Shown piece after piece: positions 17,846 through 25,669 of a stretch of 64,000 bases of DNA. The position numbers and the translations under genes were made by a program. The notes beneath the pieces are model-generated. The model made no database searches. It saw nothing but the letters and a program-made list of their open reading frames with translations, and was not told the origin of the DNA. How positions within the stretch are numbered: position 1 is the first letter of the stretch; every line of letters starts with the position of its first letter. Source of the DNA: Streptomyces sp. NL15-2K (GTDB taxonomy: Bacteria > Actinomycetota > Actinomycetes > Streptomycetales > Streptomycetaceae); the NCBI RefSeq assembly GCF_030551255.1, contig NZ_CP130630.1:930001-994000 (forward strand), written 5' to 3'.

Positions 17846-18933
17846 GCCGTCCGCCGTGTCGCGGCGGCGACGGACGCGAGCACGGTGGGGTGTGTACGCT
17901 CGCGGCCCTGCTCGGCGGCGACCTTGGCGTCGATGATGCGTCGCACCCACATGCCGCCGATGTCGATGTTGAGGTTGTAGAAGTCGTGGTCGGGGTTGGC
18001 CTCGATGGCCCGCTGCTGGGCGTTCAGCATGTCGGTGTCCTGGCCGAAGACGCGGGAGACGCTCTGCCGCAGGAGAGTCGTGAGCCCCTGGTCTCCGAGG
18101 TGGTAGTTGCGCGTGAACGCCCAGAAGTAGTGGCAGCTGCCGGGTCCGGCAGGCGTGATGGTGTTGAGCACCTGACCGTTGACGCCCGCGCTCCGGTCCC
18201 CCTGCGGCGCTCCTGTACCGACGGGCGCGACACCGACATCGATGGTGACCGTCGAGGGCGCGGTGAACCGGATGATCTGCCAGCGGTCGACCGGGCCGCG
18301 GTACTCCGGTGCCTTCCGCTTCAGCTGCATGCCCAGGAACGGGGGCGCCTCGATGCCGTGCATCCAGCGGGTGAGCGTGACCGAGTCCTCGTCGTGTTCC
18401 ACGTCCGGTTCGGAGTCGGACAGTTCCTCGTTGGCGAGGCTGTCGGCGTGCAGGAACTGCTCGTGCGTCAGGTCCATCAGGTTGTCCAGCACCAGACGGT
18501 AGTCGCAGTCGAGTTCGATCAGCTCGCCGTCTCCGGCCCACGAGGGATCGTCGTTCCAGTGGAGATCGGGGACGAGCGCAGGGTCGGCCTTGTCGGGATC
18601 GCCGGGCCAGATCCAGACGTAGCGGTGCCGCTCGACGACCGGATAGGCGGTCACGGCAGCCGAGGGGTTGAGCGTCTCCTGGGCCGGCATCCGCGTGCAG
18701 CGCCCGTTGGGGCCGTACGCCAGTCCGTGGTAGCCGCACACCAGGTCGTCCCCGTCGAGTCGCCCCATCGACAGCGGGACGAGCCGGTGCCAGCACGCGT
18801 CGGCCAGGGCCACGGGCCTTCCCTCCCCCGTGCGGTACAGGACGACGGGGCGTTCGCAGATCGTGCGCGCGAGGAGCGTCCGGCCGACCTCGGTGTCCCA
18901 GGCCGCCGCGTACCAGGCGTTCAGCGGGTACAT
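17842..18933 (-). CDS. Rieske oxygenase, vanillate O-demethylase oxygenase-like
   Basis: A 363-residue oxygenase with an N-terminal Rieske domain (Cys47 and His49 in CWHRL, Cys66 and His69 in CGYHG) and a catalytic domain with the mononuclear-iron motif DLTHEQFLH. The ATG at 18933 is preferred: GGAGG lies ten bases upstream and MYPLNAWYAAAW is the usual VanA beginning. A GTG at 18975 would overlap the upstream gene's stop and add 14 residues. The VanA family removes methyl groups from methoxylated benzoates, releasing formaldehyde. Here the gene is preceded by padR and an NTF2-like gene and followed by its reductase. Vanillate is the leading candidate substrate; veratrate or a related acid is possible. 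Confidence 0.88.
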   Translation of the reverse strand: MYPLNAWYAAAWDTEVGRTLLARTICERPVVLYRTGEGRPVALADACWHRLVPLSMGRLDGDDLVCGYHGLAYGPNGRCTRMPAQETLNPSAAVTAYPVVERHRYVWIWPGDPDKADPALVPDLHWNDDPSWAGDGELIELDCDYRLVLDNLMDLTHEQFLHADSLANEELSDSEPDVEHDEDSVTLTRWMHGIEAPPFLGMQLKRKAPEYRGPVDRWQIIRFTAPSTVTIDVGVAPVGTGAPQGDRSAGVNGQVLNTITPAGPGSCHYFWAFTRNYHLGDQGLTTLLRQSVSRVFGQDTDMLNAQQRAIEANPDHDFYNLNIDIGGMWVRRIIDAKVAAEQGRERTHPTVLASVAAATRRTA

Positions 18934-18971
18934 GCGGGGAGTTCCTCCCTGCGGAGCCGGTGCCGGGCGGG

Positions 18972-19577
18972 TCACTGGGGAACTCCGGGTCGCTCGGAGC
19001 CGGCCAGCCAGGCGGCGCCCTCCGTGTAGAGCCGGTCGACCGCCTCACCGACCAGGCCCGGCAGACCGGGCTTCACCGTGAATCCGGCCTTCGTCTGCAC
19101 GTACCCGAGGTGGCGGTACCCGGCGGGGAACCGAGCGAGCAACTCGGGGTCGAGCTTGAGGGAGGCGGCGGGGTCTACGACGTCGAGGCGGTCCTTCTCG
19201 TAGATGGGCTGCCTGCGGACGATCGTCCACTCGCCGTCGTCCCGGGACAGGAAGTCGTAGAACCGGCCGGTGCACACCACGTCCACCAGCACGCCGTCGA
19301 CCTCCGCCCGCTGACTGATCGTCATCTTGGTCTGCGCGATCGCGCGCTCCCCCGCCACATCCGAGGTGTGCCCGCCCAGGAAGTGGAGGATGCTGACCCC
19401 GTTCTCGAAGGCCTGCTTGCTGGCGGCGATGAACTCCGCGGCCGGGCCCTGAAGCCATGTGGCGCTCATCCACCCGTCCGGATGCCAGACGGTGGCGAAG
19501 CGTTCCCAGTCGCCGGCGTCCCGCCACAGCGCCCAGTTCTCCACCAGCTGCCTGATCTTTGCCTGATCCGCGTTCAT
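18972..19577 (-). CDS. NTF2/SnoaL-like protein of the Rieske operon
   Basis: A 201-residue protein starting at ATG 19577 with a GGAG upstream. The first 140 residues have the SnoaL/NTF2-like look (QLVENWALWRDAGDWERFATVWHPDGWM, then GGHTSDVAGERAIAQTKM and RFYDFLSRDDGEW). The last 60 residues (RFPAGYRHLGYVQTKAGF) extend beyond the simple fold. The fold is shared by small hydrolases, cyclases and the beta subunits of ring-hydroxylating dioxygenases. It lies between padR and the Rieske oxygenase, about 39 bases from the latter, so a role with the oxygenase is likely but unproved. Confidence 0.8.
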   Translation of the reverse strand: MNADQAKIRQLVENWALWRDAGDWERFATVWHPDGWMSATWLQGPAAEFIAASKQAFENGVSILHFLGGHTSDVAGERAIAQTKMTISQRAEVDGVLVDVVCTGRFYDFLSRDDGEWTIVRRQPIYEKDRLDVVDPAASLKLDPELLARFPAGYRHLGYVQTKAGFTVKPGLPGLVGEAVDRLYTEGAAWLAGSERPGVPQ

Positions 19578-19636
19578 CGAGATCTCCGTCTCTGATTGCC
19601 GGCATCGCTCGCCGGGCGCTTCCCTTGACCGAGCGG

Positions 19637-20257
19637 TCAAGCGTCCGGCTGCTCGGAGGCTTCTCCTTCGGACCGTTCCGGGTGGAGGCGGTCCAGCAGC
19701 CGCAGTCCCTCCTGCGCCCACTCCACTTCCGCGCGGGCGCGGGCGATGAGACCGTCGTACGCGAAGGCCTTGAACTCCACGACCGCCTCCTGCTCGCTCG
19801 GTGGCGTTCGCTCCAGGCGGGCCTGGAGCAGGGGAACGCGGCGCGCGAGGATGTCCTCGCGCTGCTTCTCGTACGACGCCAGGGCGTCTTCGTGGAACCG
19901 TGCGTGCGCCTCCAGTTGGGCACGCGCCGCTTGCGGACTCGCCCATTCGAAGTACGCCGCCTTGAGCCGCTGGGGGTCCCGCTCACGCCGCGGTTCCTCG
20001 ACCTCCTCCACCCAGGCCCGCAACTGCTCTCGGCCGGCCTCGGTGAGGCTGTACCGGCGCTTCCTCGCGTGCTCGCCGCGAGGCACCTCCTCGCCGTCAA
20101 CGAGACCTGCGGCCTCAAGCTTGCGCAGCTCGGGGTAGATCTGGGTGTGCGGCGCATGCCAGAGGTAGTCGACGGACACATCGAACTGCCTCATGGCATC
20201 GAAGCCCGTCATCGGCCGGGCGGCCAGCAGTGCCAGCAGTGCCATGCGCAGCGACAT
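19637..20257 (-). CDS. PadR-family transcriptional repressor
   Basis: A 206-residue regulator. ATG 20257 is chosen because a GGAGG lies seven bases upstream and the product then starts at the family's conserved MSLRMALLALLAARPMTG. The PadR winged helix (YLWHAPHTQIYPELRKLEAAGLV, then KRRYSLTEAGREQL) is followed by the coiled-coil dimerisation domain of the longer PadR group. It heads an operon with the NTF2-like gene, the Rieske oxygenase and the reductase, and a PadR-type dyad stands upstream. In Corynebacterium glutamicum the vanillate demethylase genes are controlled by a PadR-type repressor (VanR), which supports the same role here. Confidence 0.9.
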   Translation of the reverse strand: MSLRMALLALLAARPMTGFDAMRQFDVSVDYLWHAPHTQIYPELRKLEAAGLVDGEEVPRGEHARKRRYSLTEAGREQLRAWVEEVEEPRRERDPQRLKAAYFEWASPQAARAQLEAHARFHEDALASYEKQREDILARRVPLLQARLERTPPSEQEAVVEFKAFAYDGLIARARAEVEWAQEGLRLLDRLHPERSEGEASEQPDA

Positions 20258-20308
20258 GGAGGGACCTCCGCAAGGGCCCGCGTTCACCGCCGAGCCGGAC
20301 AGCTATTA

Positions 20309-20324
20309 ATGTATCTCCATACAT
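20309..20324. promoter_or_regulatory. PadR operator (ATGT-N8-ACAT)
   Basis: ATGTATCTCCATACAT is a perfect 6-bp dyad with a 4-base spacer and fits the established PadR consensus ATGT-N8-ACAT. It lies 52 bases upstream of the padR start. The remainder of the 386-base gap 20258-20643 shows nothing else recognisable apart from the ribosome-binding site of the aminotransferase gene. Confidence 0.75.
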
Positions 20325-20643
20325 ACCTGCGTCAAGGGTTCCGACAAAGCTCGCGGCACTGCGGCACTCAGGCGCTCCGCGCCTGCCACGCAGATGGTGG
20401 GGGGGGCGCCGCCCAGCGGGGTAGGCGTCCCGCGCGGCGTCGGCCGCCCGGTCGAGGTCGCGGCCCTGGGCGAGCCGTCCGGCTGCCACCGTCTCGTGGG
20501 GACGCGCGGGGTTGACCGCGGCCCCGCACTCGACGAGATGTCCTGTGCCCTGCAGCCAGAGCACTCCGTTCCGTCCATGGCTGTGGGACCGCGGCGGTGA
20601 TTGGCTCGGCGTTCCCCATCCCCGCACACCCGGAGGACGATTC

Positions 20644-22020
20644 ATGTCCGGTGTTTCCCAGCCGGTCGGCGGTCCCGATCTCGCGCAGGTGCGACGCGTT
20701 GTGAGCGAGATCCCGGGCCCGCGTTCCCGTGAACTGCTGGCCCGTCAGCGCGGCCTGGTGCCGGCCGGAGTCGGCGCGACCCTGCCTGTGTTCGTCGAGG
20801 CGGCCGGAGGCGGGGTGATCGTCGACGTGGACGGCAACTCCTTCATCGACTTCGGCAGTGGCATCGCGGTGACCACGGTCGGCAACTCCGCCCCGGCGGT
20901 GGCGGAGCGCGCGGCCGCGCAGCTGCGCCGGTTCACGCACACCTGCTTCCTGGTCAACCCGTACGAGTCGTATCTGGACGTGTGCGAGAGGCTGAACGAG
21001 CTGGCGCCCGTCCCCGGCCAGAAGCGCACGATCCTGGTGAACTCCGGCGCCGAGGCCGTGGAGAACGCGGTCAAGATCGCCCGTGCCGCCACCGGCCGCC
21101 CCGGCATCGTCGTCTTCGACCATGCGTTCCACGGACGCACGCTGCTCACCATGAGCCTCACCGCCAAGAACAAGCCCTACAAGCAGGGCTTCGGACCGTT
21201 CGCACCCGAGGTCCACCGGGCCCCGATGGCGTACCCGTACCGCTGGCCCACCGGCCCCGTCCGGTGTGCCGAGGAGGCGGCGTACGCGCTTGCGGATCTG
21301 CTCGACCGTCAGGTGGGCGCGGAGAACGTGGCCGCTGTCCTGGTCGAGCCGATCCAGGGCGAGGGCGGCTTCGTCGTCCCGGCTCCCGGATTTCTGGGCA
21401 GCGTCGCCAATATCTGCCGTGCCCGGGGCATCCTGCTGATCGTCGACGAGATCCAGGCCGGCATCGCGCGCACCGGCCGGATGTTCGCCTGCGAGCACGA
21501 GGGCATCCAGCCGGATCTGATCACGACCGCCAAGGGACTCGCCGGTGGACTGCCGCTGGGTGCGGTGACCGGCCGCGCCGAGCTGATGGACGCGGTGCCG
21601 GCGGGCGGTCTGGGCGGGACCTTCAGCGGCAACCCGGTGGCCTGTGAAGCGGCACTCGGCGTCTTCGAGGAGATCGAGGCGCATGACCTGCTGGAACGGG
21701 CCCGGGAGATCGGCGACACCATGCTGGAGCACCTGGGCGAGCTCGCCGACGCGTATGCGGCGATCGGTGACGTCCGGGGCCGGGGCGCAATGATCGCGAT
21801 CGAGCTGGTGGAGCCGGAGGGTGACAGGGTGCCCGCTCCCGACCTCGCCACCCGCGTGGCCAGGCGCTGCCACGCGGACGGGCTGCTGGTCCTGACGGCG
21901 GGCAGCTACGGCAATGTGCTGCGGTTCCTGCCGCCTCTGTCGATCTCGGACGCCTTGCTGGAGGAGGGGTTGACCGTCCTGGGAGAGGCCATCGCCAAGG
22001 AGCTGGCCTCGACCGCGTGA
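20644..22020 (+). CDS. gabT: class III aminotransferase, 4-aminobutyrate aminotransferase-like
   Basis: A 458-residue PLP enzyme starting at ATG 20644, seven bases after GGAGG. Family motifs are NSGAEAVENAVKIAR, FDHAFHGRTLLTMSLTAK, VLVEPIQGEGGFVVP, VDEIQAGIARTGRMFA and the PLP-lysine segment TTAKGLAGGLPLGAV. These are typical of GabT. It converts 4-aminobutyrate and 2-oxoglutarate to succinic semialdehyde and glutamate, or acts on a related omega-amine. It is convergent with the PucR gene, and an aldehyde dehydrogenase and an amino-acid permease follow nearby, consistent with an aminobutyrate or polyamine catabolic locus. Only seven bases separate its stop from that of pucR. Confidence 0.88.
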   Translation: MSGVSQPVGGPDLAQVRRVVSEIPGPRSRELLARQRGLVPAGVGATLPVFVEAAGGGVIVDVDGNSFIDFGSGIAVTTVGNSAPAVAERAAAQLRRFTHTCFLVNPYESYLDVCERLNELAPVPGQKRTILVNSGAEAVENAVKIARAATGRPGIVVFDHAFHGRTLLTMSLTAKNKPYKQGFGPFAPEVHRAPMAYPYRWPTGPVRCAEEAAYALADLLDRQVGAENVAAVLVEPIQGEGGFVVPAPGFLGSVANICRARGILLIVDEIQAGIARTGRMFACEHEGIQPDLITTAKGLAGGLPLGAVTGRAELMDAVPAGGLGGTFSGNPVACEAALGVFEEIEAHDLLERAREIGDTMLEHLGELADAYAAIGDVRGRGAMIAIELVEPEGDRVPAPDLATRVARRCHADGLLVLTAGSYGNVLRFLPPLSISDALLEEGLTVLGEAIAKELASTA

Positions 22021-22027
22021 TCCTCGG

Positions 22028-23587
22028 TCAGCCGGTGCGGTCGCTGCCGCCGGGCTCCTGCCAGGCGGACAACGCCAGCAGGAGTTCGGCGCGCACGTGC
22101 GCCGAGTCGAGGTCCGCGCCGAGCAGGCCGCGCACCCGCTCGATGCGGTTGCGCAGGGTGTGCCGGTGCACGCCGAGATCCGCCGAGGCGGCCTCCCACT
22201 GGCCGTTGTGCTCCAGGAAGGCGCGCAGCGAGTGGAGCAGGTCGGTGCCGTGTGCGGTGTCGTGCGCGGCGAGCGGAGCCATCTGGGTCTCGGCCAGCGT
22301 CGCAAGGATCTTCCTGGTCTCGGGGGTGGCGGTGAGTATGCGGCCGGCCAGGGACTCGAACGGCACCACGGCCAGGCTGCCGCGGGCCTGGGCCGCCGAA
22401 GCGGCGTTCAGGGCCTCGGTCAGGGCCGCGGGCCCGTCGGTCAGATCGTGGACGGCGCTCAGGCCGGCCCACAGAGGCGGCCTCAGCCGCGCACGCGCGC
22501 CGTCCGTGGCCGTTTGTGCCGTGGCCGCGTGACCGGCCGGCAACAGCACCGCCGCGCATCCGGCGTGCCCATGGCCGAACAGGGGCAGGCCGCGCTCGGC
22601 CAGCTCCTCCCCCACGATCTGAAGGGACTGGCGTGGGCTGCCGCCGCGCAGGGCGAGGACACGGATGCCGTCACGGACGGGAAAGCCCGCCTCGGTCAGG
22701 TGGTCCCGGGCGAGGGGTGCGGCTACGGTGCCGTCCAGCAGCAGCCGCAGGAACAGACCGTTGACACGGTGCTGCTCGTCGCGCAGCGACAGGGGCTTCT
22801 CCGCCTCCAGCGCGACCAGCGATGCCGCGTGCCCGAGCAGAAGGTGGTCGACCGGAGTGAGAGCCCGCTCCGCCGCCACGACCAGACGGCCGTGAACACG
22901 CGGTCCCACGCGGACCTGCTGCACGGCCGTCACACCGCCCTGGCCGCTGCTCACCGCTGCCGTCGTCTGCTCCGCGGTGCCGAGACCGGCGAGCACGGCG
23001 GCCTCGGGTGCTGCGGCGCCGGGCGGATGGGCCGCGCGCACCTTGCTCTCCTGGTCCAGGAAAACGACGGATGTGCGGGTGGAGACGGCCAGCTCCCGTA
23101 CCACCGCCTGGGCCCCGCCGCGCAGCGCGGCCCGGGTCATCCGCGGCTGGATGCGTGACGCCTGGACGACACCCTCGTACTGCTGCTGAGCCAGACGTTC
23201 CATGACCACCTTGGTGACGGCCACGAACGGCGTGGGCAGCGGCACCTCGAGCAACGGCAGCCCAGCCTCCTCGGCCGCGCCGACGAGCGCCTCGGGCACC
23301 TGCTCGTGCGACAGACCGACCCCGAAACCCAGAGCGGCCACCCCGGCTTTCGTGAGCCGGGTGACGTAGTCCGCGCAGGCTCCCGTGTCCGCCGCCAGCC
23401 GGAGACCGGTGGTGAGCACCAGCTCACCACCGGTCAACCACGGTGCCGGGTCCGCGAGTTCGATACTGTGCGCCCAGACCACGTCCCGGTCCAGGCCGCC
23501 GCGGCCCGCCAGCACCCGCAGACGCAGATCCTGGCGCCGCGTCAGCCAGGCAAGCGGTACGCCCACCGCCCTCACCATCCATGACAT
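22028..23587 (-). CDS. PucR-family transcriptional regulator
   Basis: A 519-residue regulator. The N-terminal purine catabolism PucR domain spans about residues 10-130 (DRDVVWAHSIELADPAPWLTGGELVLTTG). A GGDEF-like middle segment follows, and at the C-terminus is the PucR helix-turn-helix (FLEHNGQWEAASADLGVHRHTLRNRIERV). The annotated ATG at 23587 lacks a clear Shine-Dalgarno; ATG 23578 is an alternative. In Streptomyces, PucR proteins of this layout often neighbour gabT and activate aminobutyrate or polyamine catabolism. It is convergent with the aminotransferase gene and shares direction with the aldehyde dehydrogenase operon behind it. Confidence 0.88.
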   Translation of the reverse strand: MSWMVRAVGVPLAWLTRRQDLRLRVLAGRGGLDRDVVWAHSIELADPAPWLTGGELVLTTGLRLAADTGACADYVTRLTKAGVAALGFGVGLSHEQVPEALVGAAEEAGLPLLEVPLPTPFVAVTKVVMERLAQQQYEGVVQASRIQPRMTRAALRGGAQAVVRELAVSTRTSVVFLDQESKVRAAHPPGAAAPEAAVLAGLGTAEQTTAAVSSGQGGVTAVQQVRVGPRVHGRLVVAAERALTPVDHLLLGHAASLVALEAEKPLSLRDEQHRVNGLFLRLLLDGTVAAPLARDHLTEAGFPVRDGIRVLALRGGSPRQSLQIVGEELAERGLPLFGHGHAGCAAVLLPAGHAATAQTATDGARARLRPPLWAGLSAVHDLTDGPAALTEALNAASAAQARGSLAVVPFESLAGRILTATPETRKILATLAETQMAPLAAHDTAHGTDLLHSLRAFLEHNGQWEAASADLGVHRHTLRNRIERVRGLLGADLDSAHVRAELLLALSAWQEPGGSDRTG

Positions 23588-23624
23588 TCAAAAATGGAGG
23601 TAAAGAGCTGCCGGAATCGTCCGG

Positions 23625-24104
23625 TCAGCGCTCCACCGCGAACGTGAAGTCGTACGCGCTTCCCTTGGCGTCGCGGGCGTGCAGGTACATCTGCCCGCGC
23701 GCCGTACGCCACTTCCCCGTTCCGCCGGTGATGGCGAGCGTGGAGTCGGCCGCGTCGTAGAACGGGCCCTGGACGACGATCGATCCGCCGCTCAGCGTCG
23801 TCGTCCAGCTGCACTCCCATGCCGTGCCGACCTTGGTCCGCACACAGGAGCCCTGGGAGTCGCCGACCTTGCTCCCTGCCGTGTCGTAGACGGGGTTTCC
23901 GAAGGCCAGCGTGTCCCCGATGCTGTCGCCGCGCGGTCCGAGGTCGACGACCGTGTCGGTGTCGGCGTGCTCGATCACGGTGAAGGTGATGGCCTTTCCG
24001 TGTCGGCTGGTGGACTGCGGTTCAGCCTGAGCGGCGGAGAGTCCCACGGCGGCAAGCACGCAGACGGTGCCGCCGACTACGGCGGCGAGACGGAACTTCC
24101 TCAT
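23625..24104 (-). CDS. secreted allene-oxide-cyclase/dirigent-like barrel protein
   Basis: A 159-residue exported protein. The ATG at 24104 follows AAGGAGG by nine bases. A signal peptide (LAAVVGGTVCVLAAVGLSAAQA) ends near residue 28. The mature part has the pattern GDSQGSCVRT..ECSWTTTLSGGSIVVQG and LAITGGTGKWRTARGQMYL, which resembles the allene oxide cyclase/dirigent beta-barrel family. Two cysteines could form a disulfide. The start lies only two bases after the aldehyde dehydrogenase stop, so the two are translationally linked, an unexpected pairing of a cytoplasmic enzyme with an exported barrel. The function is unknown. Confidence 0.8.
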   Translation of the reverse strand: MRKFRLAAVVGGTVCVLAAVGLSAAQAEPQSTSRHGKAITFTVIEHADTDTVVDLGPRGDSIGDTLAFGNPVYDTAGSKVGDSQGSCVRTKVGTAWECSWTTTLSGGSIVVQGPFYDAADSTLAITGGTGKWRTARGQMYLHARDAKGSAYDFTFAVER

Positions 24105-24106
24105 GG

Positions 24107-25582
24107 TCACCAGCCTCCTTCGGCACGGCGGTCGTAGCGCACTTCGCTGTCTCCCAGATCGAAGACGAGCAGCTTGGACTCGGTGAAGGTGTCGAGGAAC
24201 CAGCCGGAGAGTTCGCGGCCGACGCCACTCTTGCCGGTGCCGCCGAAGGGGGCGAGCTGGTCCCAGTAGTTGCTGGTCTCGTTGACGTTGACAGTGCCGT
24301 GCTGCAGAGCCTCACCCACGCGCCAGGCGGTGGCGAGGTCCCGCGTCCACAGGGACGCGATCAGTCCGAGGTCGCTGGAGTTGGCGATCTCCACGGCCTC
24401 CCGCGCCGAGGAGACCTTGATGACGGGAGCGACCGGGCCGAAGGTCTCTTCCTGGGCGATGCGCATCTCGGTCGTGACGCCGGTGAGGACAGTGGCCGGG
24501 AAGAAGAGCCCCTCCTCCTTGCCGAACTGCACGACATCCGCGCCCTTGCTCCGGGCGTCCTCGACGTGTTCCGCGATGCGCCGCAGCGTGGCCTCGTTGC
24601 GTACGGGGCCCATGTCGGTGTCCTCCAGGGCCGGGTCGCCGACGCGGAGCCCGGCGGCACGGGCGGTCAGCTTGGCGACGAACTCGTCGTGGACGTCCTC
24701 GTGGACGAGGAGCCGTTCCGCCGAGGTGCAGACCTGTCCCGCGAAGTAGAAGCAGCCGTTGATCGCCGCATCCACCGCGGCATCGATGTCGGCGTCGGAC
24801 AGGATGATGAAGGGCCCGTCGCCTCCCAGTTCGAGCAGGTGCGGGCGCAGAGCGGCGGCGCGGGCGATGCGTTCGCCGGTGGCGGTGGAGCCGGTGAAGA
24901 ACAGCCCGTCGACGTCCGGGTGTTCGACGATGGCCGCCCCGACGTCGCCGAATCCGTGCACCACGTTGATCACACCGTCGGGCAGTCCGGCCTCTGCGAA
25001 GATCTCCGCCACGAGGTTGCAGCTGATCGGGGCGTATTCCGAGGGCTTCCAGACGGCCGTGTTGCCGGCGGCGACGATGTGCGCCAGCGCGATCGAGGAG
25101 ATGTCGGTGGGGAAGTTGTACGGGGTGATGACGCCGACGACGCCGAGCGGGCGGTGGTTCATGACCAGCCGCTTGTTGTTCGTCTGCTCCTGCGTGGAGG
25201 GGAACGACAGGCCCCGGTGGCGCAGGACCTCCTCACCGGCCTTCTGCCAGGCGGGGGCCGCGTACTCGATGACCTCCTCACGGGCCTCCGCGACGGTCTT
25301 GCCGATCTCCAGCGTCAGCACCCGGGCGATGTCCTCGGCGCGCTCGGCGAAGAGCGCGTGGACCCGGCGCAGGATCTTGACCCGTTCGATGAGGGGCGTC
25401 GCGGCCCACTGCGGTTGCGCCCGCCGGGCGGCCTCCACGGCGCGCTCGGCGTCCTGGGCGTCACAGCGGGTCACCTGCGCGATGAGCTCACCGGACTGCG
25501 GGGAGTGCACCGGGAAGGTGCCCGCGCCGCCGTCCTGCCATGAACCGTCGACCAGAGCCTGCGTGGGCAGGGTTGTGGACAT
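24107..25582 (-). CDS. NAD(P)-dependent aldehyde dehydrogenase
   Basis: A 491-residue enzyme of the aldehyde dehydrogenase superfamily. ATG 25582 is preferred over an in-frame GTG at 25594 because GGAG lies upstream at a normal distance. Motifs include PYNFPTDISSIALAHIVAAG, FTGSTATGERIARAAA, the general base glutamate in LELGGDGPF and the catalytic cysteine in AGQVCTSAERLLV. The neighbouring aminotransferase and amino-acid permease suggest succinic-semialdehyde or another amino-aldehyde substrate. An aromatic aldehyde cannot be excluded given the aromatic modules elsewhere in the window. Confidence 0.87.
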   Translation of the reverse strand: MSTTLPTQALVDGSWQDGGAGTFPVHSPQSGELIAQVTRCDAQDAERAVEAARRAQPQWAATPLIERVKILRRVHALFAERAEDIARVLTLEIGKTVAEAREEVIEYAAPAWQKAGEEVLRHRGLSFPSTQEQTNNKRLVMNHRPLGVVGVITPYNFPTDISSIALAHIVAAGNTAVWKPSEYAPISCNLVAEIFAEAGLPDGVINVVHGFGDVGAAIVEHPDVDGLFFTGSTATGERIARAAALRPHLLELGGDGPFIILSDADIDAAVDAAINGCFYFAGQVCTSAERLLVHEDVHDEFVAKLTARAAGLRVGDPALEDTDMGPVRNEATLRRIAEHVEDARSKGADVVQFGKEEGLFFPATVLTGVTTEMRIAQEETFGPVAPVIKVSSAREAVEIANSSDLGLIASLWTRDLATAWRVGEALQHGTVNVNETSNYWDQLAPFGGTGKSGVGRELSGWFLDTFTESKLLVFDLGDSEVRYDRRAEGGW

Positions 25583-25669
25583 GTTGGTCTCCACCTTCGG
25601 ATGTCACCGTCGCGCAGCGCGCGACGGACGGATGGGAAGCGGGGCGGGAAGCTGGGCTGCCGACGCGCC

